From contig NZ_VLXZ01000001.1 in assembly GCF_007293315.1 (NCBI RefSeq), forward strand, positions 372,001 through 436,000: a DNA stretch of 64,000 bases, read 5' to 3'. Source of the DNA: Alkalicoccobacillus porphyridii. Lineage in GTDB: Bacteria > Bacillota > Bacilli > Bacillales > Bacillaceae_D. Both the position numbers and the translations under genes were made by a program. The notes beneath the pieces were generated by a model, which searched no databases, was not told the DNA's origin, and saw only the letters and a list, made by a program, of their open reading frames with translations. Of this stretch, positions 18,272-27,304 are shown piece after piece. Numbering within the stretch: position 1 is the stretch's first letter; each line of letters starts with the position of its first letter.

Positions 18272-19144
18272 ATGTCTGAAAAACCTCAGCTAATTATTGA
18301 AAACGCCATCAAGCTTTTTTCAAAAAATAGTATATCCTCAACATCTATTCAAGATATTGCTACAGAGAGTGGCATTTCTAAAGGGGCTTTTTATCTTCAT
18401 TTTAAGTCTAAGGATGCCCTACTTGTTGCGATTATTGACTATTATTCAAATATGATTACTGAAACGATTCAAACAAATGCTTACGAAAAGCTAACGCCAA
18501 GAGATCAGTACATCCATAAGCTAACCGACCTTTTCTCGTCTATTATTAAACATAAAGATTTCATTTTGGTTCAATTAAAGGAACCTACCATTCCTTTAAC
18601 CGAAGAGATGACAAGCCAATTACGAAAGTTAAACTTCAAACTAACGCAATTTCATCAGTCCTATCTACTCCAGCTATATGGGAAAGAAGCTAAATCGATT
18701 AGGTGGGATTTGACGTTTATGATTGATGGCATCTTCCACTCATATCTGAAGTTTTTAATTTACGCTCCTGTGATAGAGGTTCGGCAAATGGTTGAGTTTG
18801 TTTTAGGTCGAATTGATTCAATCGCCCAAAACCTTTCAGCTGAACATGCGTTATTATCAGATGAACTTATAGATCCTTTTTTATCTGATTTCTTTGATGA
18901 ACCTTCTCAAAAGACTGTAGCATTGGCTCTTTCCGAGATTCGATCAAGCATTTCTACTTTAGAAAATAAGGAAGAATTACTCGTATCCATGGAAATATTA
19001 GAAGAGGAGTTAGGACAACCTGCACCAAGATTGCCCATTATTCAGGGGATGCTTCTTAACTTGCGAAGTGAAGAGGTTTTACAACCCGCTATCCAAAAGC
19101 TAGTTTTACATTATCAGCTCAATGACTCATTGTTCACTGACTAA
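18272..19144 (+). CDS. TetR/AcrR-family transcriptional regulator
   Basis: 290 aa, long for the family. The N-terminal HTH includes TSIQDIATESGISKGAFYLHFKSKDALL (~24-51; core SGISKGAFYLHF). The remainder is a helical ligand-binding domain with no recognisable specificity, and the last ~90 residues extend beyond a standard TetR length of ~200. AAAGGAGC lies 9 nt before the ATG. Divergent from the RND exporter with two palindromes in between, so it is the probable local repressor. A third operator-like palindrome covers its stop codon. Confidence 0.88.
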   Translation: MSEKPQLIIENAIKLFSKNSISSTSIQDIATESGISKGAFYLHFKSKDALLVAIIDYYSNMITETIQTNAYEKLTPRDQYIHKLTDLFSSIIKHKDFILVQLKEPTIPLTEEMTSQLRKLNFKLTQFHQSYLLQLYGKEAKSIRWDLTFMIDGIFHSYLKFLIYAPVIEVRQMVEFVLGRIDSIAQNLSAEHALLSDELIDPFLSDFFDEPSQKTVALALSEIRSSISTLENKEELLVSMEILEEELGQPAPRLPIIQGMLLNLRSEEVLQPAIQKLVLHYQLNDSLFTD

Positions 19145-19151
19145 CCGGTCA
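19138..19151. promoter_or_regulatory. Third operator-like palindrome, over the tetR stop codon
   Basis: TGACTAACCGGTCA differs from the reverse complement of the second intergenic operator (TGACTATCCGGTCA) at one base in 14. It includes the TAA stop codon of tetR. Confidence 0.5.
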
Positions 19152-19194
19152 TAGCACTTACTATCTTTTTATAGAAGCTATGTAAACAATCCAA

Positions 19195-19239
19195 AAGGCG
19201 AACGTCCCTCTAAATGGGATCGTTCGCCTACTGTTTTTT
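19195..19239 (+). terminator. Terminator of tetR, possibly bidirectional with minJ
   Basis: Stem AGGCGAACG / CGTTCGCCT, loop of 16 nt, then seven T on the plus strand; the minus side has a weaker TTTT. Confidence 0.85.
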
Positions 19240-19261
19240 TGACTATTTATATTCCTACAAT

Positions 19262-20446
19262 TTATGTTACGGAGTTCGATAACGTTTTATCTGTCTTCAC
19301 TAACAGTACTCCTAATTGATGGTGTTCACTGTCATACAGCGCACCTTGTTCAAAACGAACCTCCTGATCATAATCAAGGACATCCAATTTACAAAATGCC
19401 GAGTTCTGCTGAAGAGCCTCGTAAAAGCTTGTCTCATCCGAAACATGTTGGCCATTTACTTTTACTATGGTTTCTCCTATTTCTAAATTCATTTTTTCTG
19501 CTAAACTTCCTGGCAACACACCTAAAATCGTACAACCGTCCGTTTTCTCTGCAAAAATAGCGGAGCCCTTTGCCTGTAGATAGGTGGTACGCTGCCAAAG
19601 AAACTCTCTTCCTAAAATTGCTAGGATGGCAGCTACTAAAGCAAGCCACGAAACATACATTGTACCAACCGCTACTGCTAGTAAAATCAGTCCTAATATG
19701 ACCACGTCCCTGCCCACTTTCGGAAGAACCGTCATTGGTAGAGTAGATGTTAGCTTTTGTTTAAATCCAATTAAAAATGGAAGGAGCAGCGGCTGAAAGT
19801 CCATCCCAAAAAACGGGATCACCGGCCAGAAATCTAAGGCAGGGATAAGCCCACCAGGAATCAAGAGAACAACAGGTACAATCCACAGTCTTTCCGCTAG
19901 GTGAAAGCCAACCCATCTGCCTCTAGTTGCTCTCTCAAGTCTTGGAGAGGTGTAGACTGCCCCGTTTCGATTAATTAAGAGTCCTTCTGTTAAGATTAAA
20001 GCTCCCATTAATACGACCAAGCCCGGTAGAACCGTTTCTATATGTACAGCTGAGTAATAAGGAGCCACCCATTCAAATTCTCTCATGAACGGTAATAATG
20101 TGATGATGATGATGGTTAGACCTAATGTATAAGAGGGGGATAACCACCGCAATTGTAAGGTTAGAAATAATAAGATGTAAGTGACCGCTATCACTAAGAG
20201 TACCGGCCAGCTTATAACAAGTCCTATTAGAATAAAAAGTACGGACAAGATGATACCGGCTACAAGTGAAGACCAAAAGGGAACCACGACATCAGCCATC
20301 CGACTGTACACCCGTGTATGAAAAAAAGAACGTTCTTTTTTAACTCGTCTTGTTGCCATTATGTATAGGGTTAGTAAGCCAACATACAAGAGTGGATGGG
20401 CAAAAAAACTACCAAACGCAAGTAATATTGAATTGAGTATATCCAT
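19262..20446 (-). CDS. minJ: MinJ-like membrane protein with PDZ domain
   Basis: 394 aa. The N-terminal ~275 residues hold about seven to eight hydrophobic helices (first at ~8-30), and a PDZ domain follows at ~300-385 (ILGVLPGSLAEKMNLEIGET, IVKVNG). Size, topology and position next to ctpB and ftsEX match B. subtilis MinJ (YvjD), which bridges DivIVA and MinD at the division site. ATG at 20446 gives the expected N-terminus. A 175-bp gap with a long hairpin separates it from ctpB. Confidence 0.82.
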   Translation of the reverse strand: MDILNSILLAFGSFFAHPLLYVGLLTLYIMATRRVKKERSFFHTRVYSRMADVVVPFWSSLVAGIILSVLFILIGLVISWPVLLVIAVTYILLFLTLQLRWLSPSYTLGLTIIIITLLPFMREFEWVAPYYSAVHIETVLPGLVVLMGALILTEGLLINRNGAVYTSPRLERATRGRWVGFHLAERLWIVPVVLLIPGGLIPALDFWPVIPFFGMDFQPLLLPFLIGFKQKLTSTLPMTVLPKVGRDVVILGLILLAVAVGTMYVSWLALVAAILAILGREFLWQRTTYLQAKGSAIFAEKTDGCTILGVLPGSLAEKMNLEIGETIVKVNGQHVSDETSFYEALQQNSAFCKLDVLDYDQEVRFEQGALYDSEHHQLGVLLVKTDKTLSNSVT

Positions 20447-20493
20447 TAACGACCTCCCCCAGCCTCAAAATCTACCTTCCCCAATAAAAACCA

Positions 20494-20587
20494 AGTAAGG
20501 CCGTCTTACAATGGAAGCATGCTCCGCATAACCTGAATGCAGGAGCATGCAGAGACATAACCTACTTTCCATAAGAACAGCCTTACT
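20494..20587. repeat. 94-nt nested inverted repeat (large hairpin) between ctpB and minJ
   Basis: Inner stem GCATGCTCC (20517-20525) / GGAGCATGC (20542-20550), perfect over 9 bp. Outer arms AGTAAGGCCGTCTT (20494 on) and its counterpart ending GCCTTACT (20587) pair imperfectly, as do TGGAAG and CTTTCCA. No T-run follows on either strand, so it is not a standard terminator. Confidence 0.75.
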
Positions 20588-20621
20588 CAATAAGTCTTAT
20601 TATCTTCACAGAAAAAGCGTT

Positions 20622-22088
20622 TTAATTTTGGTTTCTTTGTTCAACTGCTAATTCAATGGCTCTTTGCAGTTGGTTATCATTTTCAGGCTTACGAATTTCT
20701 TCGACGATTTGCTCCTGCAAAGCAGTGGCAGTTTCCTGATTAATTTCACCTGTTACTTCAATACCAGCATCATTTTGAAATGCTTCAATGGCCTCAACGG
20801 TTTGCTGATCAAAGTATCCATCTTCCCGTCCAGGATCAAAACCTAAGCCTCGAAGAATAAATTGTGCATTCTTTACTTGTTCTCCCAGACTATCAAAAGC
20901 AATGGGATCGTCTCCGACTGAAACTGCCGTCGAAGTGAAATATTCAGGCTGCTCTTCTTCAATAGTTGGTGTGACACCTTCTTGATTAATATTGTTTCCA
21001 TCTGGTGTTAACCATCTCATCATAGTCAGCTTCAGATCACTACCGTCACCTAAATCAACCGTTTGTTGTACGGTACCTTTACCAAACGTAGTTGTACCTA
21101 CTAAATCATACCCACCAGACTCCTTCAGAGCTGCAGCAAGAATCTCAGATGCAGATGCACTTCGTTCGTCGATTAATCCTATAATCGGGTAGTCTTTGGC
21201 ATCATTTAGCTTTGATGTGTAGCTGGTACGAGCACCTTCACGATCTTCAATTTGCACAACAGGTTTACCATCAGGAATTAATTCATCTCCTATATGCTCC
21301 ACTGCATTTAAATACCCACCTGGATTACCTCTCACATCAACTAATAAAGCATCAATACCATCTTGCTCAAGCTCAGCAAGCTGCTCTCTAAAGTCAATCG
21401 CTGTATCCTCAGAGAACGACGTAATTTCCAGCTTACCAATGGTTAGACCGTCTCGTTCAAATGTTTCCGTTCTAACCGTTTCAATTGGAATGGTATCACG
21501 CTCAACAGGGACCTCAAGTAGCTCAGATGAACCATCTCGTTCAATGGTTAAACGTACGGTTGTACCCTTTTCGCCTCGAATTAATAATACGGCTTCGTTA
21601 ACGGACAGTCCCTCGATATTTTCTCCATCAATCTCAATAATTCGATCATTCGCCTGTAAGCCCGCTTGCTCTGCAGGAGATTCCCTAAATGGAGAGACAA
21701 TCGTCACTTTTCCGTTAATCATACTTACTTCAGCACCAATTCCCTGAAATTCGGACCCAAGTGATTCAACAAATTCATTCGCTGTTTCTTGATCCATATA
21801 ATCAGAAAATGGATCTCCCAGTTCCCCTACCATTCCTGAGATAGCACCTTCAATTAACTTCTGTCGATCTACTTCCTCGACATACTGGCTTTCAATTGTT
21901 TCTAATGCCTTTTCGAACTTCTTCATAAGCTCATCGTCGTCTAATTCTACAACCTCTGTTTGCTCACCATCCCCGGACCCTTGGAGGATCGGTGTTGCCT
22001 CTGAGCTAAACATCCCTGTAAAAATATAGCTTCCGGCACCTAGTATTGCTATAAGTAAAACAACAATAAACAATCGTTTACTGTTCAA
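20622..22088 (-). CDS. ctpB: Carboxy-terminal processing protease CtpB (S41 family)
   Basis: 488 aa from a TTG at 22088, which has GGGAG 8 nt upstream; a GTG five codons earlier at 22103 is the alternative. Order: N-terminal signal anchor (RLFIVVLLIAILGAGSYIF), PDZ domain (~95-175, GIGAEVSMING to INEAVLLIRGEKGT-like residues), S41 protease core with DERSASASEILAAAL (catalytic Ser) and TFGKGTVQQ (catalytic Lys), and a C-terminal peptidoglycan-binding domain (~400-465, LRGLGFDPGREDGYFD). In B. subtilis CtpB cleaves SpoIVFA during sporulation. Size and gene context agree. Confidence 0.9.
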   Translation of the reverse strand: MNSKRLFIVVLLIAILGAGSYIFTGMFSSEATPILQGSGDGEQTEVVELDDDELMKKFEKALETIESQYVEEVDRQKLIEGAISGMVGELGDPFSDYMDQETANEFVESLGSEFQGIGAEVSMINGKVTIVSPFRESPAEQAGLQANDRIIEIDGENIEGLSVNEAVLLIRGEKGTTVRLTIERDGSSELLEVPVERDTIPIETVRTETFERDGLTIGKLEITSFSEDTAIDFREQLAELEQDGIDALLVDVRGNPGGYLNAVEHIGDELIPDGKPVVQIEDREGARTSYTSKLNDAKDYPIIGLIDERSASASEILAAALKESGGYDLVGTTTFGKGTVQQTVDLGDGSDLKLTMMRWLTPDGNNINQEGVTPTIEEEQPEYFTSTAVSVGDDPIAFDSLGEQVKNAQFILRGLGFDPGREDGYFDQQTVEAIEAFQNDAGIEVTGEINQETATALQEQIVEEIRKPENDNQLQRAIELAVEQRNQN

Positions 22089-22201
22089 GTTCACCACTCC
22101 CACTATTTAAAACATCACGGTACTCGCTCATTTTATGCTCAGCTTGTACTGATTATGTCGCTTCTCGATTACTACCATTTTAGACGTTCAATAGTTTGAA
22201 G

Positions 22202-23866
22202 TCAAAGCTGTTTTTCCAGCTTACATGTAATTTCATATTCGATCGTTAAACACCTTAGTTTAAAGAAATATAGCTGATGAACGGCCGTAAGTCGATTCGA
22301 ATTCTCGTGCGCCTTCACATGAAAATATTCTTCTATAGGTAAACGCAATGTCCAATTACCAAACATCGTAAGGTACACGCCTTCGTCCCCTAATTGATTC
22401 TTTTTTCTAAAACTAGTTAAAATTAATCCATTGTTAGAATCGTGCTGAGGCCGCAATATACCGGTCATTACGGATCCAGGTAATGGAAGAGCAATATCCA
22501 TATATACTTTTTCATCTGTTTGATAATAAGCATAAAAAGCCACAAAGATTTCTTTTTCTGTTGAATGATCTTGACGAATCCAGGCTCTAACTGGATGTCG
22601 ACCGTCAATTGACTCATCTATGTTATAAATTATAGCTTTCATTCTCTGTTTCATAGGATGCTTTCGATTAGGTTGCAGATGGAGCTGCGCTATCTTACCA
22701 GTAACAAAAGAATAGATGTGCGATAGCGGTTTATACACCCCATGCCAAGAAGTAACAGCCACCATATCATAATCATTGGTGTTCTCATAAAATTGAAGAA
22801 TACGACGATCAACAACCTCTGAGTTAAAGCTAGGCTGATTAAAAACCGAGAAGCGATCTACAAGTCCAGACACAGCTCGTTCTTTATTTAATATGCGACT
22901 TTTCTCAAGAAACCCGTTACCTATCTTAAAGCCTCCACGTAATTGACTGAGTCGAAACTGTCCAAAATGAAACGGTGGTTGCGGCCTCAACAAGCTCCAG
23001 CCAGCTAGAGTTAAAAAACTGTACCCAAATGCTTGAACATATCCATGATATCTAACCATCATATCAATAGCGATGTAAGAGTTTCCAAAAGAGATACCCG
23101 TGCTATAAATCACAGTTAAAAGCATCGCTGCCACAGATAAACTAGCAGCTAACCCAACGAAAATCCTCGCAAGTATTATCCCTTTTTGAGTTAACATCAA
23201 TCGAATGCTTTCTATTGCTAACCACATCATCATCGCTGTATAAAAAACAACAAAGCTAATATCAAAGATACCACCCAAGGTAATTCCCAATCCTACGAGG
23301 ATCGGCCCCACTATGATTCCTGTTGTTAAAAATACAAACCCTTTTATTCGAATGTTTAGTGCAGCTACATAACGCCCAAGCATACCAGCAGCAATAGGGA
23401 CAACTAAACTCGAGTAATGGAAATGAACAGCAGTTAATAACACAATCACAGGAGAAAAAGGCAGCCCCTCAATGCCTGACTGACTTAGCAGCAGCCATAA
23501 CCCACCTGCGGGCATATATATGAACGCTGCGTCGATTGCATTCTCCTCAGCTCGTCTAAAACCCCTGACCGCCGCTCTTGAGAAACCTTTAGCGGCCGCC
23601 CATAGGGTGTAAGCAAACCATACACTTGCAAGAATCGCAGCATAAAGTCCAGGCTCAATAAGTAAGCTAATTGCACCTGTAAGTGAAAACAGAGGCTGCA
23701 TCAATAGAAAGGCATCATGTTTCTTGCTTCTATGATAAGCAAGCAGCAAAACCATCGGGAATAAAACAAGAATCGAAAAAGATAATAAAATATGAATAGA
23801 GGTTGGCATCAACCATGCTAGGATAATCCAAAAACCAAACCCTAAAATCCATTGTTTCTGTATCAA
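22202..23866 (-). CDS. Polytopic membrane protein, possibly YndJ-like
   Basis: 554 aa. The first ~300 residues contain about nine to ten hydrophobic helices, with ENAIDAAFIYMPAGGLWLLLS and AVHFHYSSLVVPIAAGMLG among them. The last ~240 residues are soluble and mixed, with no recognised motif. The overall layout and the His-containing HFHYS helix suggest the YndJ-like family, an uncharacterised group in Bacillaceae, but I cannot confirm this without a search. It stands between ctpB and the M23 hydrolase gene on the same strand, a place where B. subtilis has no such gene. A hairpin upstream separates it from the M23 gene. Confidence 0.6.
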   Translation of the reverse strand: MIQKQWILGFGFWIILAWLMPTSIHILLSFSILVLFPMVLLLAYHRSKKHDAFLLMQPLFSLTGAISLLIEPGLYAAILASVWFAYTLWAAAKGFSRAAVRGFRRAEENAIDAAFIYMPAGGLWLLLSQSGIEGLPFSPVIVLLTAVHFHYSSLVVPIAAGMLGRYVAALNIRIKGFVFLTTGIIVGPILVGLGITLGGIFDISFVVFYTAMMMWLAIESIRLMLTQKGIILARIFVGLAASLSVAAMLLTVIYSTGISFGNSYIAIDMMVRYHGYVQAFGYSFLTLAGWSLLRPQPPFHFGQFRLSQLRGGFKIGNGFLEKSRILNKERAVSGLVDRFSVFNQPSFNSEVVDRRILQFYENTNDYDMVAVTSWHGVYKPLSHIYSFVTGKIAQLHLQPNRKHPMKQRMKAIIYNIDESIDGRHPVRAWIRQDHSTEKEIFVAFYAYYQTDEKVYMDIALPLPGSVMTGILRPQHDSNNGLILTSFRKKNQLGDEGVYLTMFGNWTLRLPIEEYFHVKAHENSNRLTAVHQLYFFKLRCLTIEYEITCKLEKQL

Positions 23867-23895
23867 AAGCTTCCCCCTGAATTATGTATTCGTAT

Positions 23896-23966
23896 AAAAT
23901 AAGCACTATCTACACCATGATTGTATCATCCTTAAGCGGAGATCAAAAATGGTAGATAGTGCTTGT
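23896..23966 (-). terminator. Long-loop stem after the M23 hydrolase gene, probable terminator
   Basis: Perfect 13-bp inverted repeat AAGCACTATCTAC (23901-23913) / GTAGATAGTGCTT (23952-23964) with a 38-nt loop; minus strand continues ATTTTATACG. Confidence 0.5.
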
Positions 23967-23986
23967 CTGCTTTTATATGAGATTAA

Positions 23987-25393
23987 TTATCTAGATACAT
24001 AGTTTAACGGATTAACAGAGTTAGATTTTGAGCCATTCCAGCTTCCTTCATGAACTTCAAAATGAAGGTGAGCACCAAATGATTGCCCTGTATTCCCCAT
24101 CAGTCCAACCTGTTGCGATGTTGAAACTCTTTGACCAGCACTTACGTCAATTCGATCAAGATGGGCATAAAGAGTAGTGACTGTGCGACCATCAACCACA
24201 TGAGTAATAATGACTGTGTTACCGTACCCATTCATCCACCCAGCAGAAGAAACAGTTCCTTCTCTTGAGGCAACAACCGGTACATCACCAGTACGTCCAT
24301 TTTTACCAAAATCGATTCCGTGATGCATTTTACCCCAACGCTGTCCATAAGTTGATGTAACAGAACCAGTTGTTGGTCTAACGAATCCACTTGCTGAGCG
24401 TTGCTCCGTTGTTTCGTTTTTCACCTGAGGAGCAGGGTTTGATTGTGAAGAGCTTGAACCAGAACTTGAGTTTCCGCTTCCACCACTAGAGCTACTTTGA
24501 GACGCTGTGCTGTTACTTGTAGCTTCTTCTTGCTTAGCTTTTGCTTTTGCCGCTTCCTCTTGGCGTTTTTTCTCTTCTTCTTCCTGACGTTTCTTTTCTT
24601 CAGCTATACGCTGTTGTTCAGCTTCCCACTCCTTAAGCTCTTGCTCAAAAGCAGCTTCTTGCTGGCTAAGAATTTGATCTTCGTTTTCAATTTCACCAAG
24701 TTCAGCTTCTAGCTCGTCTTCCTTATGTTGAAGGTCGCCACGTTTGTTGTCCTTTTCAGAACGTTGTACTTCAAGATCTGCTTTTAGATCTTCTAAGTCT
24801 TTTAGATGCCCTTCTAAATTACTAAGCTCTTGTTCTACCTCTGCTTTAGCAGCTTCTAAGGCTTCATGATCAGCAACATGTGCATCAAGAATTGATTTAT
24901 CTTGAGTTGCAATAGTACTTAGTGCGTTCACACGGTCAAGTAAATCACCAAAATCTTTTGCCCCTAAAATAACTTCAAGGTAATTTACTTCGCCACCTGA
25001 TTTATACATCGTATTAGCACGATCTTTTAATAATTCGTCGCGTTCAGCAATGCGTTCTTCAAGTTCAATGATTTCTTCTTTTAGCTGTTCAATGTGAGCT
25101 TCTACTTCCGCAATTTCAGCTTCTTTTTCTGAGATTTTCTCAGCAGTTTCAGCCTCTTGTTTTTCAAGCTCACGAATTTCATTACTTAATGCTTCCATCT
25201 CTTGCTTAAGCCCTGCTACCTCAGCTTCTTTTTGGTTTGCTAGCTCTTGATTTTGTTCGCGTTCACTTTGCACATCAGCAATCTTATTTTTAATCTCATC
25301 ATTTGCTAAGGCTGAGTTTGTTAAACCACCAAACCCAACCGTTGAGAACGTAATTGCTGCAGCTAGTGTCACATATCCTACTTGCTTCTTCAT
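23987..25393 (-). CDS. Secreted coiled-coil M23 (LytM) peptidoglycan hydrolase, EnvC/PcsB-like
   Basis: 468 aa. A signal peptide of ~30 residues ends ALANDE. A long coiled coil (~33-280) follows, rich in Glu/Lys/Gln, with the CwlO-type segment TMYKSGGEVNYLEVILGAKDFGDLLDRV (key residues MYKSGG, YLEVIL) in the middle. Next comes a Ser/Gly linker (~295-330). The C-terminal LytM domain has zinc ligands in MHHGIDFG and AHLHFEVHEG. It starts 46 nt after ftsX, so it is probably the hydrolase that FtsEX activates. B. subtilis uses CwlO for this, which has an NlpC/P60 catalytic domain instead. Confidence 0.88.
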   Translation of the reverse strand: MKKQVGYVTLAAAITFSTVGFGGLTNSALANDEIKNKIADVQSEREQNQELANQKEAEVAGLKQEMEALSNEIRELEKQEAETAEKISEKEAEIAEVEAHIEQLKEEIIELEERIAERDELLKDRANTMYKSGGEVNYLEVILGAKDFGDLLDRVNALSTIATQDKSILDAHVADHEALEAAKAEVEQELSNLEGHLKDLEDLKADLEVQRSEKDNKRGDLQHKEDELEAELGEIENEDQILSQQEAAFEQELKEWEAEQQRIAEEKKRQEEEEKKRQEEAAKAKAKQEEATSNSTASQSSSSGGSGNSSSGSSSSQSNPAPQVKNETTEQRSASGFVRPTTGSVTSTYGQRWGKMHHGIDFGKNGRTGDVPVVASREGTVSSAGWMNGYGNTVIITHVVDGRTVTTLYAHLDRIDVSAGQRVSTSQQVGLMGNTGQSFGAHLHFEVHEGSWNGSKSNSVNPLNYVSR

Positions 25394-25439
25394 TAACTCA
25401 TTTCCTCCTTAAGGTATCTGCACAATAATTAATTTTGGA

Positions 25440-26333
25440 TTATACTTTCAGGAATTTCCGTACGGACATCGTACTGCCCCAGACTCCGATAAATAGCCCA
25501 ACCGCTAACAACAACAATGCGATTTGTAGCATATATGGATAAACTGGCAACAAGGCAAAGAATTGACCTTCAATCTGCGATCCGTAATTATCGTATATAT
25601 AACTATAACCATATATCACTAGTAGAATTGGTAGTAGCGCACCAATTAAACCTAACAGAAGTCCTTCTACAAAAAACGGCCATCTGATAAAACCATTTGT
25701 TGCTCCTACCAGTTTCATAATTCGTATTTCTTTTCTTCTGGCAAGTATAGTTAGCTTAATTGTATTAGCTATGAGGAACATAGCGGTTAGCATCATCGCC
25801 ACAACAAGCCCAAGTCCAATATATCGACCAACATTTGTTACCTGCAAAAGTCTTTCTACAACATCTTGTCCATAATTAACTGTGTCAACGTAGCCAAGCT
25901 CTGAGATCTCGTTTGCTACGCTCTCTATTAGCTGTGGACTATTTGCTTCTACGACAAACATGTCGTTAAGCGGGTTTTCTTCACGAACGGATTCAAATGC
26001 TTGTCCTCCGTCTCCTAAACTATCAATTAAATTAGATAAGCCTTCATCTTTCCCTAAGAAGGTAACACTTTGTACATCGCCTATTTCTTCTATGTTTGCT
26101 CTTAACTCTTCCTGCTGTTCTTCATTCGCCGTAAGCTCTATGTAGGTTCTGATTTCAACATCATCTTCAACCTGAGTGGCCATATGGTTCATGTTCAGAA
26201 TAAGCAGAAGAAACATTCCTACTACTAAAAGCATGACAGCAACTGCACTGATGGATGCAAAAGTCATCCAGCCGTTACGCCCTAAATTCTTAGTTCCTTC
26301 TTTAAGATGGCGGCCGACGGTTCTAAACTTCAT
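25440..26333 (-). CDS. ftsX: Cell division ABC transporter permease FtsX
   Basis: 297 aa with the FtsX layout: a cytoplasmic start, helix 1 at ~25-48, an extracellular domain (~50-170) that in relatives contacts the hydrolase partner, then three helices at ~170-195, ~220-245 and ~265-290. The stretch LARRKEIRIMKLVGATNGFIRWPFFVEG (core RRKEIRIMKLVGA) is the family hallmark. Its start overlaps the end of ftsE by 11 nt. Together they gate cell-wall hydrolysis, probably through the downstream M23 protein. Confidence 0.95.
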   Translation of the reverse strand: MKFRTVGRHLKEGTKNLGRNGWMTFASISAVAVMLLVVGMFLLLILNMNHMATQVEDDVEIRTYIELTANEEQQEELRANIEEIGDVQSVTFLGKDEGLSNLIDSLGDGGQAFESVREENPLNDMFVVEANSPQLIESVANEISELGYVDTVNYGQDVVERLLQVTNVGRYIGLGLVVAMMLTAMFLIANTIKLTILARRKEIRIMKLVGATNGFIRWPFFVEGLLLGLIGALLPILLVIYGYSYIYDNYGSQIEGQFFALLPVYPYMLQIALLLLAVGLFIGVWGSTMSVRKFLKV

Positions 26334-27009
26334 AACCGTAGTTCCCCCTTAATTCATCACGGACAACCCGTCCGCTTTCAATTGCAATAACTCGTCGTTT
26401 TAATGTGTTTACAATGCTTTTATTATGGGTAGCCATAATAATAGTGGTGCCGCGGTGACTTATATCGTCTAAGATATCCATAATCCCCCACGCTGTATCA
26501 GGGTCAAGGTTACCAGTGGGCTCGTCCGCAATTAAAACCTCTGGGCGATTCACAATGGCTCTAGCAATAGCAACTCGTTGCTGTTCACCACCAGATAATT
26601 CATCGGGAAGAAATTTAGCTTTCCCTTTTAGCTTTACGATATCGAGTACTTCCATGACTCTTCTTTTAATAGAAGTTGAGGGTTCTTCGATAACTTCAAG
26701 TGCAAAGGCTACATTTTCAAAGACCGTTAAAGTTGGCAACAGCTTAAAATCTTGAAATATGACACCTATTCTTCTTCTTAACTTAGGAACATGCCGTTCT
26801 TTAATGGCATTAAGCTTGGTTGTGTCAATAATGACATCACCTTTAGTAGCTTTTTCTTCTCTATATAGTAATCGGATAAAAGTAGATTTACCAGCTCCAC
26901 TTGGTCCAACTATGTAGACAAACTCGCCTTTTTCTATTTTAAGGGTCATTCCATTAATGGCTTTAACATTGTTTGGATAGACCTTCCATACATCCTTCAA
27001 TTCAATCAT
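26323..27009 (-). CDS. ftsE: Cell division ABC transporter ATPase FtsE
   Basis: 228 aa single ABC domain. Walker A GPSGAGKST (~36-44), Q-loop FQDFKLLP, signature LSGGEQQRVAIARA (~138-151), Walker B VLIADEPTGNLD and H-loop MATHN are all intact. It energises FtsX. AGGAAG lies before the ATG. First gene of an ftsE-ftsX-M23 unit; 295 bp of AT-rich DNA separate it from the YitT gene, and no cccB-type cytochrome gene is present in that gap, unlike in B. subtilis. Confidence 0.96.
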   Translation of the reverse strand: MIELKDVWKVYPNNVKAINGMTLKIEKGEFVYIVGPSGAGKSTFIRLLYREEKATKGDVIIDTTKLNAIKERHVPKLRRRIGVIFQDFKLLPTLTVFENVAFALEVIEEPSTSIKRRVMEVLDIVKLKGKAKFLPDELSGGEQQRVAIARAIVNRPEVLIADEPTGNLDPDTAWGIMDILDDISHRGTTIIMATHNKSIVNTLKRRVIAIESGRVVRDELRGNYGYEV

Positions 27010-27304
27010 ACATTCACTTCCTTGCAGTCATGCTTAAACCTTGTGTGTCATTGTAGAAAAAACACTAATTGTAAAAGCTCTTGTCGTAATGCACGTTTAT
27101 TATAACATTCATAGCCGAAAAGTTTTATTACAGTTTTATTTCAGTTTATGACATAAAGCGATTGTTTTTATGTAAATCCTTACTTTTTTCAGGACTAAAC
27201 AACTGTGCAACATGGCCGACTTTAAACATCCTTTATATTAAATAGTAATAAATACCCATTAAATTTTTCGCATAAATCAACACAATCTGATACTTTCATG
27301 TCAT

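Noticed and set aside
27010-27304. Possible cccB cytochrome gene between ftsE and the YitT gene, as in B. subtilis
   Set aside because: The gap is 295 bp, AT-rich, with no CxxCH motif frame.
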